This document shows positions 5,592 through 7,642 of a stretch of 7,642 nucleotides of DNA, one piece after another. The position numbers and the translations under genes were made by a program. The notes under the pieces are model-generated. The model had not been told where the DNA came from and searched no databases. It worked only from the letters and a program-made list of their open reading frames with translations. Where the stretch lies: NCBI GenBank assembly GCA_026421105.1, contig JAPKDI010000050.1:1-7642 (forward strand). The letters run 5' to 3'. Source of the stretch: Alphaproteobacteria bacterium (GTDB lineage: Bacteria; Pseudomonadota; Alphaproteobacteria; SHVP01). The number at the start of each line of letters is the position of its first letter. The stretch's first letter is position 1.

Positions 5592-5621
5592 TTGCAGCAG
5601 AGCCTGTTGGTGTCATATAAC
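5592..5621 (+). promoter_or_regulatory. Candidate hflKC promoter
   Basis: A good -10 box, TATAAC (5616-5621, five of six), is preceded at 18 bases by a poor -35, TTGCAG (5592-5597). The extra half-site GGTGTCA (5609-5615) abuts the -10, which would suit control by the same protein that binds the palindrome 35 bases upstream. Predicted initiation near 5628 gives a leader of about 55 bases before hflK. Confidence 0.35.
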
Positions 5622-5682
5622 CCGCTGGACTGTAAAGACAAATGCCCGCACCTCTCATCCCGAAATAAACGAAGGAATTCCG

Positions 5683-6789
5683 ATGCCTTGGAACAATCAG
5701 GAGGGTGGCTGGCAAGGTGGCGGACGCGGCCCCTGGGGTCAGAGTGGCGGCCCCTCAGGACGCCAACCCCAATCGCCGGACCTCGAAGATCTCCTGCGGC
5801 GCGGCCAAGACCGCTTTCGCCGCTTTATGCCGGGCGGTCCGAAAAGCCCGCGCGCCGTTATCATTGCGGTGTTGGCAATCCTCGTGATTTGGCTGATGAC
5901 AGGTTTCTATCGCGTCGCGCCAGACGAGCAAGGTGTCGTGCTGCGGTTTGGCGAGTGGGTCAACACCACGGCGCCAGGCCTGCACTATCATCTACCAGGC
6001 CCAATTGAGTCGGTTGAAACACCACAGGTCACCCGCGTGCAGCGGGTCGAGGTCGGTTTCCGCACCGGCGAGGGTCGGCGTAGCGCTCTCGGCGATCTAC
6101 CGGAAGAAAGCCTGATGCTGACCGGCGATGAGAATATCGTCGATATTGATCTCACGGTGTTCTGGGTCATCAACGACGCCGGTCGCTTCCTCTTCAACAT
6201 TGAAGATCCGGCCGGGACGGTGAAGAACGCCGCAGAAAGCGCGGTACGTGAAACCATCGGCCAATCAGACTTTCAGTTTGCCGTTGCCGAAGGTCGCGCC
6301 TCGATCGAGCAACAGACGCGCGACAACATCCAACAGATTCTGGACTCCTACGAGGCCGGTATCCGGGTGAATGAAGTCAAACTCCAAAAAGTCGATCCAC
6401 CCGGTGCGGTGATTGATGCGTTCCGCGACGTGCAGCGGGCGCGTGCCGACTTGGAAACTCAACGCAACGAAGCAGAGACTTACGCCAACGACATCTTGCC
6501 GCGTGCGCGTGGCGAAGCTGTCCGGCTTATCCAAGAGGCCGAGGCCTATCGCGAACAGGTGGTCAAAACCGCAGAAGGTGACGCGCAGCGGTTCTTGTCG
6601 ATCTACGGCGAGTACAAAGTCGCGCGGGAGATCACGGCGCGCCGTATGTATCTCGAAACCATGGAAAAGGTCTTGGGCAAGATGACGAAGATCATCATCG
6701 ATTCCAACGATAGCGGCGGCGGCGTTGTACCGTACTTGCCTCTAAATGAGCTAACCCGCTCGCCTAGCAACACCGGAGGCAACCAATGA
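5683..6789 (+). CDS. hflK: HflK, FtsH protease modulator subunit
   Basis: A 368-residue bitopic inner-membrane SPFH/band-7 protein. With HflC it forms the large periplasm-facing assembly that encloses and modulates the FtsH (HflB) protease. The N terminus begins MPWNNQEGGWQGGG, the Gly/Trp-rich start typical of HflK, with a basic segment (39-56) before a single membrane helix (about 57-75, AVIIAVLAILVIWLMTGFY). The SPFH domain follows (VAPDEQGVVLRFGEW, 78-92; DPPGAVIDAFRDVQRA, 238-253). Next is the long charged helix rich in Glu/Ala/Arg (about 254-330) and a short flexible tail. Start ATG 5683 follows GAAGGAA (5671-5677). A GTG at 5554 is open in frame but would add an unrelated Cys-rich leader across the palindrome. 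The stop overlaps the hflC start (ATGA), so the two subunits are translationally coupled. Confidence 0.96.
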   Translation: MPWNNQEGGWQGGGRGPWGQSGGPSGRQPQSPDLEDLLRRGQDRFRRFMPGGPKSPRAVIIAVLAILVIWLMTGFYRVAPDEQGVVLRFGEWVNTTAPGLHYHLPGPIESVETPQVTRVQRVEVGFRTGEGRRSALGDLPEESLMLTGDENIVDIDLTVFWVINDAGRFLFNIEDPAGTVKNAAESAVRETIGQSDFQFAVAEGRASIEQQTRDNIQQILDSYEAGIRVNEVKLQKVDPPGAVIDAFRDVQRARADLETQRNEAETYANDILPRARGEAVRLIQEAEAYREQVVKTAEGDAQRFLSIYGEYKVAREITARRMYLETMEKVLGKMTKIIIDSNDSGGGVVPYLPLNELTRSPSNTGGNQ

Positions 6790-7642
6790 GACGTAGTTCG
6801 CTCATCGTCCTCGCGATCGTCGCTCTTGTCATCGTGATCGGCGCAGCCTCATCCTTGTTTACGGTACATCAGGCCGAGCAAGCGATCGTGCTGCAGTTTG
6901 GTGATCCTAAGCGGGTGATCAACAAACCAGGCTTAAACGTTAAAATTCCGTTTGTTCAGAACATCGAGACTCTCGACAAACGGATATTGAACTATGACGG
7001 GCCAGCGGAAGAAATTATCGCGGCCGACCAAAAGCGGTTGGTTGTCGATACCTTCACCCGTTACCGCATTGTTGATCCGCTGAAGTTCTTCATCTCGGTT
7101 CAGACCCAGCGGGTCGCAGAGACGCGGCTGGGCCCGATCGTCAACTCGAGTTTGCGCCGTGTATTGGGTGAAGTGCCCCTGTCTTCGGTGCTGACGAACG
7201 AGCGGCCGACGCTCATGGCGGAGATCACTCGACTTGTTGGTCAGCAGACCGTTAACCTTGGGATCGAAGTGGTGGACGTGCGCATCAAACGCGCCGACCT
7301 GCCATCGGAAAACAGTCAAGCGATTTTCCGCCGGATGCAACGCGAGCGTGAACGTGAAGCAGCCGAGTTCCGCGCTCAGGGCGCCGAGCAAGCCCAGCGC
7401 ATTCGGGCTATCGCCGATCGCGAGCGCGTCGTCCTGCTTGCGCAGGCTCAGCGCGACTCGCAGATCCTGCGCGGTGAAGGCGATGCCAAAAGGAACAAAA
7501 CCTTCGCCAATGCCTACGGTCAGGATGCCGAGTTCTTCGCCTTCTATCGCTCCATGTTGGCCTACGAGAATACGTTGGCGAGCGAAGACACGACGATGGT
7601 GCTGTCTCCGGATAGCGACTTCTTCCGCTTCTTCCAAAATTT
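6786..7642 (+). CDS. hflC: HflC, FtsH protease modulator subunit, 3' partial
   Basis: The open frame runs off the window end with 285 complete codons visible; family members are around 290-330 residues, so only a short C-terminal stretch is missing. The protein starts MRRSSLIVLAIVALVIVIG, a single membrane helix (about 4-24). It continues VHQAEQAIVLQFGDPKRVI (27-45), the start of the SPFH domain, with the typical LPSENSQAIFRRMQRERERE (172-191) and the conserved RGEGDAKRNKTFANAYGQD (229-247). The terminal FFRFF segment (279-283) is characteristic of HflC ends. The ATG overlaps the hflK stop by four bases (ATGA), as expected for two subunits assembled in alternation within one complex. Function with HflK is to restrict or tune FtsH access to membrane substrates. 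Confidence 0.95.
   Translation, partial: MRRSSLIVLAIVALVIVIGAASSLFTVHQAEQAIVLQFGDPKRVINKPGLNVKIPFVQNIETLDKRILNYDGPAEEIIAADQKRLVVDTFTRYRIVDPLKFFISVQTQRVAETRLGPIVNSSLRRVLGEVPLSSVLTNERPTLMAEITRLVGQQTVNLGIEVVDVRIKRADLPSENSQAIFRRMQREREREAAEFRAQGAEQAQRIRAIADRERVVLLAQAQRDSQILRGEGDAKRNKTFANAYGQDAEFFAFYRSMLAYENTLASEDTTMVLSPDSDFFRFFQN

Noticed and set aside
5554..5682. Upstream GTG extension of HflK giving a Cys-rich leader.
   Set aside because: It runs across the palindrome and predicted promoter, and HflK normally begins with the MPWNNQ-type Gly-rich segment found at 5683.
1..7642. CRISPR array, tRNA or rRNA genes, insertion-sequence transposase.
   Set aside because: No regularly spaced repeats, cloverleaf or rRNA-like segments, or transposase motifs are visible on either strand.

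Overview
The window looks like a chromosomal segment of a moderately GC-rich proteobacterium, most likely an alphaproteobacterium. The clearest sign is mrp/apbC next to hflK-hflC, without the hfq-hflX genes that precede hflKC in enterics. The other genes (class II cytochrome c, carboxymuconolactone decarboxylase-like protein, alpha/beta hydrolases) fit an aerobic environmental lineage. Assignment to a lineage is inference from gene content; no rRNA or other marker is present.

Layout. Positions 1-324 hold the 3' part of a class II (c556/c'-type) cytochrome gene with its CxxCH heme site. A spacer of about 230 bases, relatively AT-rich between about 385 and 550 and full of short inverted repeats, leads to a GTG-started SAM-dependent methyltransferase-like gene (555-1424). 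Next come about 520 bases without a firm gene (1425-1948). They hold a 66-base palindromic element directly after the methyltransferase stop, a short Shine-Dalgarno-preceded ORF that seems to continue in another frame, a pair of mutually exclusive hairpins, and a candidate sigma70 promoter running into an 18-bp-arm palindrome. Downstream lies a tight three-gene unit: a CxxC carboxymuconolactone decarboxylase/AhpD-like protein (1949-2524) and two tandem paralogous alpha/beta hydrolases (2534-3382 and 3379-4227), the second overlapping the first by ATGA. Both hydrolases carry His where the nucleophile elbow normally has Ser.

On the minus strand, convergent with the hydrolases, is mrp/apbC (4351-5517), an Fe-S cluster carrier ATPase. 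A long bulged inverted repeat separates the convergent ends. Divergent from mrp is the hflK-hflC operon (5683-6789 and 6786 to beyond the window end), encoding the SPFH-domain membrane complex that modulates the FtsH protease. The mrp/hflK intergenic region carries a 22-bp near-perfect palindrome plus a separate half-site next to a good -10 box, so the divergent pair may share a regulator.

How the genes work together. The mrp and hflKC genes are housekeeping (Fe-S assembly, membrane proteolysis control). The decarboxylase-like plus two-hydrolase unit resembles the PcaC/PcaD pairing of lactone catabolism, but its substrate cannot be read from the sequence. It is the most novel-looking part of the window, because both hydrolases have a non-canonical active site and the unit sits behind an unusual palindrome.
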